The position numbers were made by a program, and so were the translations under genes. A stretch of 48,767 bases of DNA from Nocardia shimofusensis NBRC 100134. Lineage in GTDB: Bacteria > Actinomycetota > Actinomycetes > Mycobacteriales > Mycobacteriaceae. The DNA lies in contig NZ_BDBT01000021.1 of NCBI RefSeq assembly GCF_001613125.1, positions 1 to 48,767 of the forward strand, read 5' to 3'. This document shows, piece by piece, positions 1 to 6,977 of this stretch. Position 1 is the stretch's first letter. Each line of letters begins with the position of its first letter. The notes under the pieces are model-generated. The model had not been told where the DNA came from. It searched no databases and saw only the letters and a list, made by a program, of their open reading frames with translations.

Positions 1-72
1 GGTGGGAGGCGCCGTTGCCGTGCGACGCCGGAGCGCCAGGGCGGCGAGACGGGCGGCCGTGGCGAAGGGCAT
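1..72 (-). CDS. Partial CDS, N-terminus of a leftward gene running off the window
   Basis: An ATG at 72 on the minus strand opens a frame that stays open to the window edge (24 codons, beginning MPFATAARLAALALRRR). A TAGGCT hexamer lies six bases before the ATG, the leaderless arrangement used by many genes in this window, and the gene would be divergent from ptrB. The product cannot be identified from 24 residues; the Ala/Leu/Arg-rich start could be a signal or membrane-proximal segment, but this is a guess. Confidence 0.35.
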   Translation of the reverse strand, partial: MPFATAARLAALALRRRTATAPPT

Positions 73-78
73 GGGGCG

Positions 79-84
79 AGCCTA
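79..84 (-). promoter_or_regulatory. Putative -10 hexamer of the divergent partial gene
   Basis: TAGGCT on the minus strand, six bases upstream of the ATG at 72. This spacing would place the transcription start on or next to the A of the start codon (leaderless mRNA). No convincing -35 was seen. Confidence 0.35.
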
Positions 85-139
85 GTGGCGAGGTGAGGGC
101 GGCGTCGCCGATCCATCCGGCGCGTGGCCGCCGGATCAG

Positions 140-145
140 TAGGGT
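140..145 (+). promoter_or_regulatory. Putative -10 hexamer for leaderless ptrB
   Basis: TAGGGT followed by seven bases and then the ATG at 153. The spacing fits a leaderless transcript beginning at the start codon; no Shine-Dalgarno sequence precedes that ATG, which fits. The open frame extends upstream to 15, but the upstream residues are Arg/Gly-rich and unlike the family. Confidence 0.5.
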
Positions 146-152
146 GGACCCC

Positions 153-2306
153 ATGTCTGTCGAGAGTCAGGTGGCGGCGCCGATCGCCAAGCGGGTGCCG
201 ACCGAGCGGGTCCATCACGGCGACGTCTTCGTCGACGAGTACGAATGGCTGCGCGACAAGGAGAGCCCCGAGGTCATCGGCTACCTCGAGGCCGAGAACG
301 CCTACACCGAGGCGCAGACCGCGCACCTGGCCGGGCTGCGGGACAAGATCTTCGAGGAGATCAAGTCGCGCACCCAGGAGACCGACCTGTCGGTGCCGAC
401 CCGCATGGGCGAGTACTGGTACTACTCCCGCAGCTTCGAGGGCAAGCAGTACGGCGTGCACTGCCGGTGTCCGATCGACGCGAGCGCGGGCGAGATACAG
501 GCGTGGACGCCGCCGCAGCTCGAGGTCGACCGGGAGATCCCCGGCGAGCAGGTGCTGCTCGACAGCAACGCGCTCGCCGAAGGCCACGATTTCTTCGCCC
601 TCGGCGCGTTCTCGATCAGTCACGACGGCCATCTGCTGGCCTACTCGGTCGACACCGTCGGCGACGAGCGCTACACGCTGCGGGTGAAGGATCTGCGCAC
701 CGGCGAACTGCTGCCCGACGAGGTCGCGGGCACCGCGCCCGGGGCCACCTGGTCGCTGGACGGGACCCACATCTTCTACCAGACCGTCGACGAATCCTGG
801 CGACCCGACACCGTCTGGCGCCATCGCCTCGGCACCGCCACCGACGCCGATGTGAAGGTCTTCCACGAGCCCGACGAGCGCTACTGGGTCAGCGTCGGCG
901 CGACCCGCTCGGAGAAGTACCTGATGATCTGGGTCGGCTCCAAGATCACCACCGAGGGCTGGGTACTGGAGTCCGACGATCCCGAAGGCGAGTTCCGGGT
1001 GATCCTGCCGCGCCGCGAGGGCGTGGAGTACTCCGCCGAACACGCGGTGATCGGCGGAGTGGACCGTTTCCTGATCCTGCACAACGACATCGGCGCCGAC
1101 GGTGTGAAGGCACAGAACTTCGTGCTGACCGAAGCGCCCGTGGACAACCCGTCCGAGCTGCGTACCCTCATCGAGCACCGCGACGACGTGCGGCTCGAGG
1201 ACATCGACGCCTTCGCCGACCACCTGGTGCTCAGCTACCGTCGTGAGGCGCTGACCCGGGTCGCGGTCTGGCCGCTCACCGAGTCCGGCTACGGCGAGCT
1301 GCGCGAGCTGGAGTTCGATCTCGAATTGTTCTCCGTCGGCATGGGCGGGAACCCGGAATGGGAACAGCCGACCCTGCGCATCGGACTGACCTCGTTCATC
1401 ACCCCGATGCAGGTCTTCGACTACGTGCCCGCCACCGGCGCGCTGCTGCTGCGCAAGGAACAACCGGTGCTCGGCGGCTACGACGCGGGCGACTACGAAC
1501 AGCGCCGGGACTGGGCGGTCGCCGAAGACGGCACCCGGGTGCCGATCTCGGTGGTGTGGCGCAAGGGCTCGGCCGATCCCGGTGAGCAGGCCCGCCCGCT
1601 GCTGCTCTACGGCTACGGCTCCTACGAGTCGAGCATCGATCCGGGCTTCTCGGTGGCGCGGTTGTCGCTGCTGGACCGCGGCATGGTGTTCGCGGTCGCG
1701 CATGTGCGCGGCGGCGGTGAGATGGGCAGGCTCTGGTACGAGAACGGCAAGACGCTCAGCAAGAAGAACACCTTCACCGACTTCGTGGCCTGCGCCCGCC
1801 ACCTGATCGAGACCGGGGTCACCGCGCCGGATCGCCTGGTCGCCGACGGCGGCAGCGCGGGCGGGCTGCTGATGGGCGCGGTCGCCAATCTGGCGCCGGA
1901 GCTGTTCGCGGGCATCCTGGCCAATGTGCCGTTCGTCGACCCTCTGACCTCGATCCTCGACCCGTCGTTGCCGCTCACCGTCATCGAGTGGGACGAGTGG
2001 GGCAACCCGCTGGCCGACAAGGACGTCTACGAGTACATGAAGTCGTACTCGCCGTACGAGAACGTGCGGGCCGGGGACTACCCGGCGATTCTGGCGATCA
2101 CCAGCATCAACGACACCAGGGTGCTGTACGTGGAGCCGGCCAAGTGGGTCGCCAAACTGCGCGCCACCCGCACCGGCGACGCGCCGCTGCTGCTCAAGAC
2201 CGAGATGAGCGCCGGGCACGGCGGGGTCAGCGGCCGGTACGCGAAGTGGAAGGAAATCGCCTTCGAGTTCGCCTGGGTGCTCGACACCGTCGGTCTCGCC
2301 GCGTGA
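153..2306 (+). CDS. ptrB: Oligopeptidase B (S9A family serine peptidase)
   Basis: Cytoplasmic serine peptidase that cleaves short peptides after basic residues. The protein is 717 residues, the usual length for this family: an N-terminal beta-propeller domain (about 70-400) and a C-terminal alpha/beta-hydrolase catalytic domain. The nucleophile is Ser568 in GGSAGG; the other triad residues are Asp654 (in INDTRV) and His689 (in AGHGG). The EWDEWGNP segment after the nucleophile is typical of oligopeptidase B rather than prolyl oligopeptidase. ATG at 153 is chosen because the family-like sequence begins there and a TAGGGT box precedes it by seven bases. M. tuberculosis carries this gene split in two (ptrBa/ptrBb, from memory); here it is intact. 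Confidence 0.93.
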   Translation: MSVESQVAAPIAKRVPTERVHHGDVFVDEYEWLRDKESPEVIGYLEAENAYTEAQTAHLAGLRDKIFEEIKSRTQETDLSVPTRMGEYWYYSRSFEGKQYGVHCRCPIDASAGEIQAWTPPQLEVDREIPGEQVLLDSNALAEGHDFFALGAFSISHDGHLLAYSVDTVGDERYTLRVKDLRTGELLPDEVAGTAPGATWSLDGTHIFYQTVDESWRPDTVWRHRLGTATDADVKVFHEPDERYWVSVGATRSEKYLMIWVGSKITTEGWVLESDDPEGEFRVILPRREGVEYSAEHAVIGGVDRFLILHNDIGADGVKAQNFVLTEAPVDNPSELRTLIEHRDDVRLEDIDAFADHLVLSYRREALTRVAVWPLTESGYGELRELEFDLELFSVGMGGNPEWEQPTLRIGLTSFITPMQVFDYVPATGALLLRKEQPVLGGYDAGDYEQRRDWAVAEDGTRVPISVVWRKGSADPGEQARPLLLYGYGSYESSIDPGFSVARLSLLDRGMVFAVAHVRGGGEMGRLWYENGKTLSKKNTFTDFVACARHLIETGVTAPDRLVADGGSAGGLLMGAVANLAPELFAGILANVPFVDPLTSILDPSLPLTVIEWDEWGNPLADKDVYEYMKSYSPYENVRAGDYPAILAITSINDTRVLYVEPAKWVAKLRATRTGDAPLLLKTEMSAGHGGVSGRYAKWKEIAFEFAWVLDTVGLAA

Positions 2307-2436
2307 GGTGACGGACTGCGCCGTCGCGGTGCCGGTGGTGCCCGTGTGACGGTATTGCCGACGTCGTGACAGGGAGTTCGTCGCCCCGTCATGTCGGCTG
2401 CACGGGGTGTACACGTGCGTCCGGCATCGTGGTGTC

Positions 2437-3138
2437 ATGAACGCCGAGCTGATCGTTTCCGTGTCGGGGATCAGGGACACCACGCGCGATGCGGCGATCG
2501 AATTCGCCGCCGAGATGGATCGGCGGCGGGTCCGGCTCTCGCTGTTGGTGGCACCTCGGCTCAAAGGCGGCTACCGGCTGACCGAGGACCCAGCCACCCA
2601 GGCGTGGTTGCGCGGCAGGCGCGCCAGGGAGGACGCGATCGTGCTGCACGGCTACGACCAGGCCGCCACCAAGCGCCGCCGCGCGGAATTCGCCGCGCTG
2701 CCTCGCCATGAGGCGCGGCTACGGCTGACCGCCGCCGACCGGGTGATGGAGCAGGTGGAGTTGCGCACCCGCTTGTTCGCCGCGCCCCGCTGGAGCGCCT
2801 CGGACGGCGCGCTGGACGCGCTGCCCGACGTCGGCTTCCGGGTCGCCCTCGGTCTGACCGGCATCTACGACCTCGAACGCGGCAGCGTGCAGCGGGCCCG
2901 TGTCTACGGGATCGGCGAAGGGTTCCGTGCCGAGCCCTGGTGGTGCCGGGCACTGGTGATGGGCGCGGCCAGAACCGCGCGCCGGGGCGGTGTGCTGCGG
3001 CTGGCGATCTCCGGTGCTCAACTCCAGCGCCCCGGCCCGCGTCAGGCGATGCTCGACGCGGTGGATCTGGCGCTGTACCACGGCGCGATCAGCGAGGTCT
3101 ACCGCCGCGAGCCTGCCTCCGTCCGCCGCGCGGCGTGA
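2437..3138 (+). CDS. DUF2334 protein, NodB/polysaccharide-deacetylase-like fold
   Basis: 233 residues with no signal peptide or membrane segment. The N-terminal strand (AELIVSVSGI), an Asp/Arg-rich helix and the IVLHGYDQ motif match DUF2334 proteins, which are predicted to share the NodB deacetylase barrel. The conserved His/Asp positions could bind metal, but the substrate is unknown. ATG at 2437 is preferred; a longer in-frame start at 2407 adds a Cys/Arg-containing segment unlike the family. It sits 130 bases after ptrB on the same strand and was probably transcribed separately. Assignment is from motif style, function unproven. Confidence 0.75.
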   Translation: MNAELIVSVSGIRDTTRDAAIEFAAEMDRRRVRLSLLVAPRLKGGYRLTEDPATQAWLRGRRAREDAIVLHGYDQAATKRRRAEFAALPRHEARLRLTAADRVMEQVELRTRLFAAPRWSASDGALDALPDVGFRVALGLTGIYDLERGSVQRARVYGIGEGFRAEPWWCRALVMGAARTARRGGVLRLAISGAQLQRPGPRQAMLDAVDLALYHGAISEVYRREPASVRRAA

Positions 3139-3492
3139 GCCGGCTCCTCGGGGGATGACAATTCGGGTCGCGATTCCGCGGCGCAATTGTGACCAAGATC
3201 GCGGGTAGTGGCGCGGCCGGGCGGCATACCCGGCCCGAGTGATCCGAATCAGGCTGTGGGTGGCGGCATTCGCGGCGTTCGATTCCCGGCGTGCAAACAC
3301 ACCGCTATCTACGATGTCGGCGGCGATTTCCGGTGTTTCGGTCGGATTCCTGCGATTTCAGATGATCGTGGCCGGTCAATCCGGTGGCCTGGGAAAGATT
3401 TTCGAGAAAATTTCGCCCGCGCGGTTTGTGATCACCGCGAATGAGCAAACCTCCCAGTGCAAGCACCCATGACACAGACGAAAGGATGCACC
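3139..3492. other. Gene-poor intergenic region with short palindromes
   Basis: No convincing protein gene lies here; the short overlapping frames have no family character. Palindromic elements cluster in the last 100 bases: ATTTTC/GAAAAT separated by GA (3398-3411), and CGCGGT/ACCGCG (3420-3439) enclosing the perfect 8-mer GTGATCAC (3428-3435). An ACAATT/AATTGT pair lies at 3158-3190. The region is locally more AT-rich than its neighbours, and would be the control region of the small ORF at 3493. Confidence 0.4.
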
Positions 3493-3558
3493 ATGGATAG
3501 CCTGCTCGAACTCATCGTGGAACTGATGGTCTCGCTGAGCGCGGACGATCCGATCTGA
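3493..3558 (+). CDS. Predicted 21-residue peptide, unknown function
   Basis: ATG at 3493 to TGA at 3558 encodes 21 residues: MDSLLELIVELM, then VSLSADDPI. An AAAGGA Shine-Dalgarno sequence lies about seven bases upstream, and a perfect 15-bp hairpin follows 25 bases after the stop. The peptide would form an acidic amphipathic helix (Leu/Ile/Val on one face; Asp2, Glu6 and Glu11 on the other) with a DDP tail. It is too hydrophilic at both ends for a clear membrane anchor. I do not recognise a family. Ribosome site plus terminator-like hairpin make it better than random, but conservation is untested. Confidence 0.45.
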   Translation: MDSLLELIVELMVSLSADDPI

Positions 3559-3583
3559 GTCGGTTCCGCCGTTCTCTTGACCG

Positions 3584-3617
3584 CCGCCCCGCACCGGAGT
3601 TCTCCGGTGCGGGGCGG
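3584..3617. terminator. Hairpin terminator between the small ORF and the MBL gene
   Basis: Perfect 15-bp inverted repeat with a four-base loop (GTTC): CCGCCCCGCACCGGA pairs with TCCGGTGCGGGGCGG. No T-run follows on either strand. It lies between converging genes and could serve both. Confidence 0.65.
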
Positions 3618-3669
3618 CAGTCGTTCGCCCTTGCTCGTCGCGGCGCGAAACAGTCGCGGGAGAAGGGGA

Positions 3670-4320
3670 TCAGGCCGGGAAGTCGCGGCTGTCCTCGGCG
3701 GGCAGCACGGTGAACTCGGTTCCCTCCGGTCGCATTTCGGTGAGCCGCCCGAAGTAGATGCCCCTGGCCTCCGGGGCGACGATGCCGTAATGGATCGGAA
3801 TCGCGGTGCGCGGGTTGACCGCTCGCAGATAGTCCACCGCCTCGCTGATCTTCATCCACGGCGCGGCCGCGGGCGTGGCCAATACGCCGACCGGCACCGG
3901 CGGCACCCACAGCGAATCGCCGGGGTGCACCAACTGTGCGGGGTCCTCGGCCGTCCCCAGCTGGAAGACGGTGTTGTCGATCACCGGCAGCTCGGGATGG
4001 ATGACCGCGTGCCTGCCGCCCCCGCCGGTGATGCGCAGCCCGTCGAGATCCAGGACGTTGCCCGCGCGCACCGCCTCCCAGCGGCCGCCGCGCTGTACCG
4101 CGGTCTGCGGGTCCGACAGCAGCCGCGCGCCGGGATTGGCCTCGGTCAATGCGTCGATGCGTGCCGGGTCGATGTGGTCGGGATGCTGATGGGTGATCGC
4201 GATCGCGTCCAGGCCGGTGATGCCTTCGAAACCGTGGGAGAACGTCCCCGGATCGAACAGGATCTTCTTGCCGTGCAGCTCCACGAGCAGGCAGGAGTGT
4301 CCGAAATGGGCTATGCGCAT
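3670..4320 (-). CDS. MBL-fold metal-dependent hydrolase (UlaG-like)
   Basis: 216-residue metallo-beta-lactamase-fold protein. It opens with the typical MRIAHFGHSCLLVE strand and carries the metal-binding HQHPDHID motif near residue 54. A later GDSLWVPP segment and IPIHYG near residue 180 supply further likely metal ligands, as in the UlaG/UPF0173-type branch. No signal peptide, so probably cytoplasmic; the substrate cannot be read from the sequence. The start at 4320 lies six bases after a TAGCAT hexamer, consistent with a leaderless message. It is divergent from purS and may only share that upstream region by position. Confidence 0.85.
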   Translation of the reverse strand: MRIAHFGHSCLLVELHGKKILFDPGTFSHGFEGITGLDAIAITHQHPDHIDPARIDALTEANPGARLLSDPQTAVQRGGRWEAVRAGNVLDLDGLRITGGGGRHAVIHPELPVIDNTVFQLGTAEDPAQLVHPGDSLWVPPVPVGVLATPAAAPWMKISEAVDYLRAVNPRTAIPIHYGIVAPEARGIYFGRLTEMRPEGTEFTVLPAEDSRDFPA

Positions 4321-4326
4321 GGCGCC

Positions 4327-4332
4327 ATGCTA
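4327..4332 (-). promoter_or_regulatory. Putative -10 hexamer for the leaderless MBL gene
   Basis: TAGCAT on the minus strand, six bases before the ATG at 4320; there is no Shine-Dalgarno sequence at that start. Confidence 0.4.
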
Positions 4333-4373
4333 TGCGGCTCGACCCCGCAGGTGGCCGGACACCGGAGGACAAC

Positions 4374-4379
4374 TAGGCT
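4374..4379 (+). promoter_or_regulatory. Putative -10 hexamer for purS-purQ
   Basis: TAGGCT at 4374-4379 would start transcription near 4386, leaving a leader of about 57 bases before the purS GTG. That leader holds the hairpin at 4400-4420. Confidence 0.4.
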
Positions 4380-4399
4380 GCATGGGTATTCCCCGCAAC

Positions 4400-4420
4400 C
4401 ACCACCCTGCTCGGGTGGTG
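4400..4420 (+). promoter_or_regulatory. Hairpin in the purS leader
   Basis: CACCACCC and GGGTGGTG form a perfect 8-bp stem around the five-base loop TGCTC. It ends 11 bases before the purS ribosome site AGGAG (4432-4436), so it could modulate purSQ translation or mRNA stability. It is not a purine riboswitch shape that I recognise. Confidence 0.4.
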
Positions 4421-4442
4421 TCCTCAGAGCTAGGAGCAACTC

Positions 4443-4679
4443 GTGGCACGAGTCGTGGTCGAGGTGATGCCGAAGGCCGAGATCCTGGACCCCCAGGGAC
4501 AGGCCATCGTCGGCGCACTCCCGCGCCTGGGATTCGAGGGCATCTCGGATGTCCGCCAGGGCAAGCGGTTCGAACTCGACGTGGCCGACGACGTCAGCGA
4601 TGCCGAGCTCGAGCAGATCGCCGAGCGCCTGCTGGCCAACACCGTCATCGAGGAGTGGAAGGTGGTGCGGCTCTCGTGA
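4443..4679 (+). CDS. purS: Phosphoribosylformylglycinamidine synthase subunit PurS
   Basis: Small (78 residues) structural subunit of the three-part FGAM synthase, which converts FGAR, glutamine and ATP to FGAM in purine synthesis; PurS bridges PurL and PurQ. The family pattern is clear: ARVVVEVMPK strand at the start, DPQGQAI, the GKRFELDV core and a final IEEWKVV. GTG start with AGGAG six bases upstream. It overlaps purQ by the four bases GTGA, so the two are translationally coupled. Confidence 0.95.
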   Translation: MARVVVEVMPKAEILDPQGQAIVGALPRLGFEGISDVRQGKRFELDVADDVSDAELEQIAERLLANTVIEEWKVVRLS

Positions 4680-5353
4680 GCGCGCGCATCGGCGTCATCA
4701 CCTTCCCCGGCACCCTCGACGACGTCGACGCGGCGCGGGCGGTGCGGCTGGCCGGCTCCGAGGCGGTGAACCTCTGGCACGCCGACGCCGATCTGAAGAA
4801 CGTCGACGCGGTGATCGTGCCCGGTGGCTTCTCCTACGGCGACTACCTGCGCGCGGGCGCCATCGCCCGGTTCGCGCCGGTCATGGGCGAGGTCGTCCGG
4901 GCGGCCGGGCAGGGCCTGCCGGTGCTGGGCATCTGCAACGGCTTCCAGGTGCTCTGCGAGGCGGGCCTGCTGCCCGGCGCGCTGACCCGCAACGAGGGCC
5001 TGCACTTCATCTGCCGCGACCAGTGGTTGTCGGTCGAGTCGGTGAACACCGCCTGGACCTCCCGTTACGAACCCGGCGCGCAGATCCTGGTGCCGCTGAA
5101 GTCCGGCGAGGGCCGCTACCAGGCCTCGGCCGCGGTGCTCGACGAACTCGAGGGCGAGGGCCGCGTGGTGTTCCGCTACGCGGGTGAGAACCCGAACGGC
5201 TCGCAGCGCGGCATCGCGGGCATCGCCTCGGCCAACGGCCGGGTCGTGGGCCTGATGCCGCACCCCGAGCACGCCACCGAGCCGTTGACCGGTCCCAGTG
5301 ACGACGGCCTCGGCCTGTTCCTGTCGGTGCTCGACAGCCTCGTCACGGCCTGA
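4676..5353 (+). CDS. purQ: Phosphoribosylformylglycinamidine synthase, glutaminase subunit PurQ
   Basis: 225-residue class I glutamine amidotransferase that releases ammonia from glutamine for PurL. The nucleophile is Cys87 in LGICNGFQ, and the triad is completed by His196 and Glu198 in MPHPEHATE. The PGGFSYGDYLRAGA segment is typical of PurQ. The GTG start at 4676 overlaps the purS stop (GTGA). The last 11 bases overlap the end of the convergent AmiC-like gene. PurL, the partner enzyme, is encoded about 4.6 kb downstream instead of in the same operon. Confidence 0.95.
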   Translation: MSARIGVITFPGTLDDVDAARAVRLAGSEAVNLWHADADLKNVDAVIVPGGFSYGDYLRAGAIARFAPVMGEVVRAAGQGLPVLGICNGFQVLCEAGLLPGALTRNEGLHFICRDQWLSVESVNTAWTSRYEPGAQILVPLKSGEGRYQASAAVLDELEGEGRVVFRYAGENPNGSQRGIAGIASANGRVVGLMPHPEHATEPLTGPSDDGLGLFLSVLDSLVTA

Positions 5354-6428
5354 TCCCGACGCCGTGGAGGGTGTCGACGATCTCGAAGTCGACGCCATCG
5401 ACGCGTGCCAGGCGGCTGGGGCGCACGGCTTGCCTGCCACGGAAGAAGCACGGCCCGTCCGGTGCGTCGAAGGCGGGCTTGTCGCGGACACTCCGCTCGA
5501 TGGCGGGCACCTCGAGGGAGCCCGCGGTCTCGGCGACCTCGCGCAGTGTGTGCAGGGCCTCGTACCCGGCGTTGCTGAAGGTCGTCAGGCCCGGGGTGAA
5601 GGTTCCGAAGCGGCGGCGATATCGCGCCCTGAGATCGTTGCCACGGCACTGACCGACGAAGAAGCTCGAGGGCACGTAGAGATTGCGGTGCGCGGTCGGA
5701 CCGCCCGCCAGCAGCACGTTCTCATCGACCGACGGGCCGACCCTGACCTGCGTACCGTCCCGGCCCGAAGCGGCGAACTGCCGGTTGAACGCCGCGGCGT
5801 CGGCGCCGAGCAGCAGGACCAGCACGCCTTCGGCGCGGTCCAGATCGGGGTGGTTCAGGAAGTCGGTGAAGTCGCCGAGACCCGGCGCCAGGAACTGTTC
5901 GAGCACCACCTCGCCGAACTCCGCGTCCTCCCGACGCATCGTCTTGGCGAGTTCGCGCGGCCAGACGTAATCGGCGCCGATGATCGCCCAGCGTTGCACC
6001 CCGAGTTCACGGCGGGCCCAGGACAGCGCCGCCAAGGTGTGCTCGGCCGGATGCTCGCCGAGCATCAGCACGCCGGGTGGCGTCGGCAGGCCCTCGTGAC
6101 AGGCGGCGTAGACATACGGCACGCGCCCGCTGTTGGCCTCCGCCACCGCCATCCGCACCGCCGAGGTGTGCCAGCCGGTGATGGCGTGCACCATGCCGGT
6201 CGCCAGCAGCGCCGAGATCTCCGCCGCGACACGTTCCGGCGCGCGTCCGCCGTCGATGTTCGTGACGCGGATCTCGCGGCCGAGAATCCCGGTGCCCGAG
6301 TTGATCTCCTCGGTGGCCAGCGACACCGCGTTGTCGCTGGAAGGGACGGCGATCGCCAGCGGTCCGCGCATCGGCACTATGTTGAGGATCTCGACGGTGT
6401 CCTCGGCGCTCTCGCCGTACGCGGACAT
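5343..6428 (-). CDS. AmiC-like ligand-binding protein (Peripla_BP_5 type), no signal peptide
   Basis: 361 residues with the two-lobe fold of the periplasmic binding proteins used as amide/urea sensors or ABC transporter receptors (EILNIVPMRGPLA, SLATEEINSGTGILGREI, ITGWHTSAVRMAV, SNAGYEALH). It lacks a signal peptide and lipobox, as does Pseudomonas AmiC, which acts in the cytoplasm as an amide sensor. No ABC permease or ATPase gene is adjacent. The start at 6428 follows a GAAGAAGAG ribosome site. A MarR gene is divergent, 47 bases away. The likely role is a soluble sensor of a small ligand; the ligand is unknown. Confidence 0.75.
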   Translation of the reverse strand: MSAYGESAEDTVEILNIVPMRGPLAIAVPSSDNAVSLATEEINSGTGILGREIRVTNIDGGRAPERVAAEISALLATGMVHAITGWHTSAVRMAVAEANSGRVPYVYAACHEGLPTPPGVLMLGEHPAEHTLAALSWARRELGVQRWAIIGADYVWPRELAKTMRREDAEFGEVVLEQFLAPGLGDFTDFLNHPDLDRAEGVLVLLLGADAAAFNRQFAASGRDGTQVRVGPSVDENVLLAGGPTAHRNLYVPSSFFVGQCRGNDLRARYRRRFGTFTPGLTTFSNAGYEALHTLREVAETAGSLEVPAIERSVRDKPAFDAPDGPCFFRGRQAVRPSRLARVDGVDFEIVDTLHGVGIRP

Positions 6429-6442
6429 TCGGTACTCTTCTT

Positions 6443-6452
6443 CTCGATCGAG
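6443..6452. promoter_or_regulatory. Palindrome in the AmiC-like/MarR divergent promoter region
   Basis: CTCGATCGAG is a perfect 10-bp palindrome centred in the 47-base gap between the two divergent start codons. MarR proteins commonly bind palindromes over their own divergent promoters, so it is a candidate operator. It also overlaps the ribosome-site region of the leftward gene. Confidence 0.35.
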
Positions 6453-6475
6453 CGAAAATGGCAGGCGGGAAAACG

Positions 6476-6901
6476 ATGACCACCATTGTAAGCCGCACCG
6501 CGACATTGCACGGTGCGCTGCGCGCCGCGGAACGCCGATGGCTGCGCCACCTCGACGACACCCTGTGCGCGCGGCAACTCTCGCCCGATCAGTGGTCGAT
6601 GCTGTGCAATCTGTCCGCCGATACCGGCATCACCATGAGCCAGCTGGCGGCCAGGGCGCAGCTGGCGCCGTCCTCGGCCACCCGGCACGCCGACCATCTG
6701 GCCGAACGCGGACTCATCTTCCGGGTCGCGGCCGAGGAGGACCGCAGGCGCATCCTGATCGGGCTGAGCACGCGCGGTGTGGAGCTGGTCGCCGCGGTGC
6801 GCGCCGACGAGGCGCTCGCCGAACAGCGGGTACGGACGACGCTGGGCGCGCGCCGCTACGAGGAGCTGTTGCGGCTGCTCGAGGTCGTCGCCGAGGCCTG
6901 A
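6476..6901 (+). CDS. MarR family transcriptional regulator
   Basis: 141 residues with the winged helix-turn-helix of MarR regulators: the ITMSQLAARAQLAPSSATRHADHLAERGLI recognition region is at about 48-77, followed by the Asp/Arg wing (EEDRRRILIGLSTRG). The N- and C-terminal helices would dimerise. ATG at 6476 is chosen over the in-frame ATG at 6458; neither has a strong ribosome site. Its divergent position next to the AmiC-like gene suggests it controls that gene, itself, or both. Confidence 0.85.
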   Translation: MTTIVSRTATLHGALRAAERRWLRHLDDTLCARQLSPDQWSMLCNLSADTGITMSQLAARAQLAPSSATRHADHLAERGLIFRVAAEEDRRRILIGLSTRGVELVAAVRADEALAEQRVRTTLGARRYEELLRLLEVVAEA

Positions 6902-6964
6902 GCGCGGCGAGCCGCGGACCGTCCCGGCACCGTGGTCTTTCCCGGCGTCGCGGGCGGTGCTGCC

Positions 6965-6970
6965 TAGGAT
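6965..6970 (+). promoter_or_regulatory. Putative -10 hexamer for leaderless M18 aminopeptidase gene
   Basis: TAGGAT, then seven bases, then the ATG at 6978, with no ribosome site: the leaderless pattern. Confidence 0.5.
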
Positions 6971-6977
6971 CGGCGGT

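Noticed and set aside
15..152. Longer N-terminus for oligopeptidase B
   Set aside because: The extra 46 residues are Arg/Gly-rich, unlike the family, and the -10 hexamer lies inside this stretch.
4850..5049. Separate short minus-strand genes inside purQ
   Set aside because: Antisense shadows without start signals; purQ is complete.
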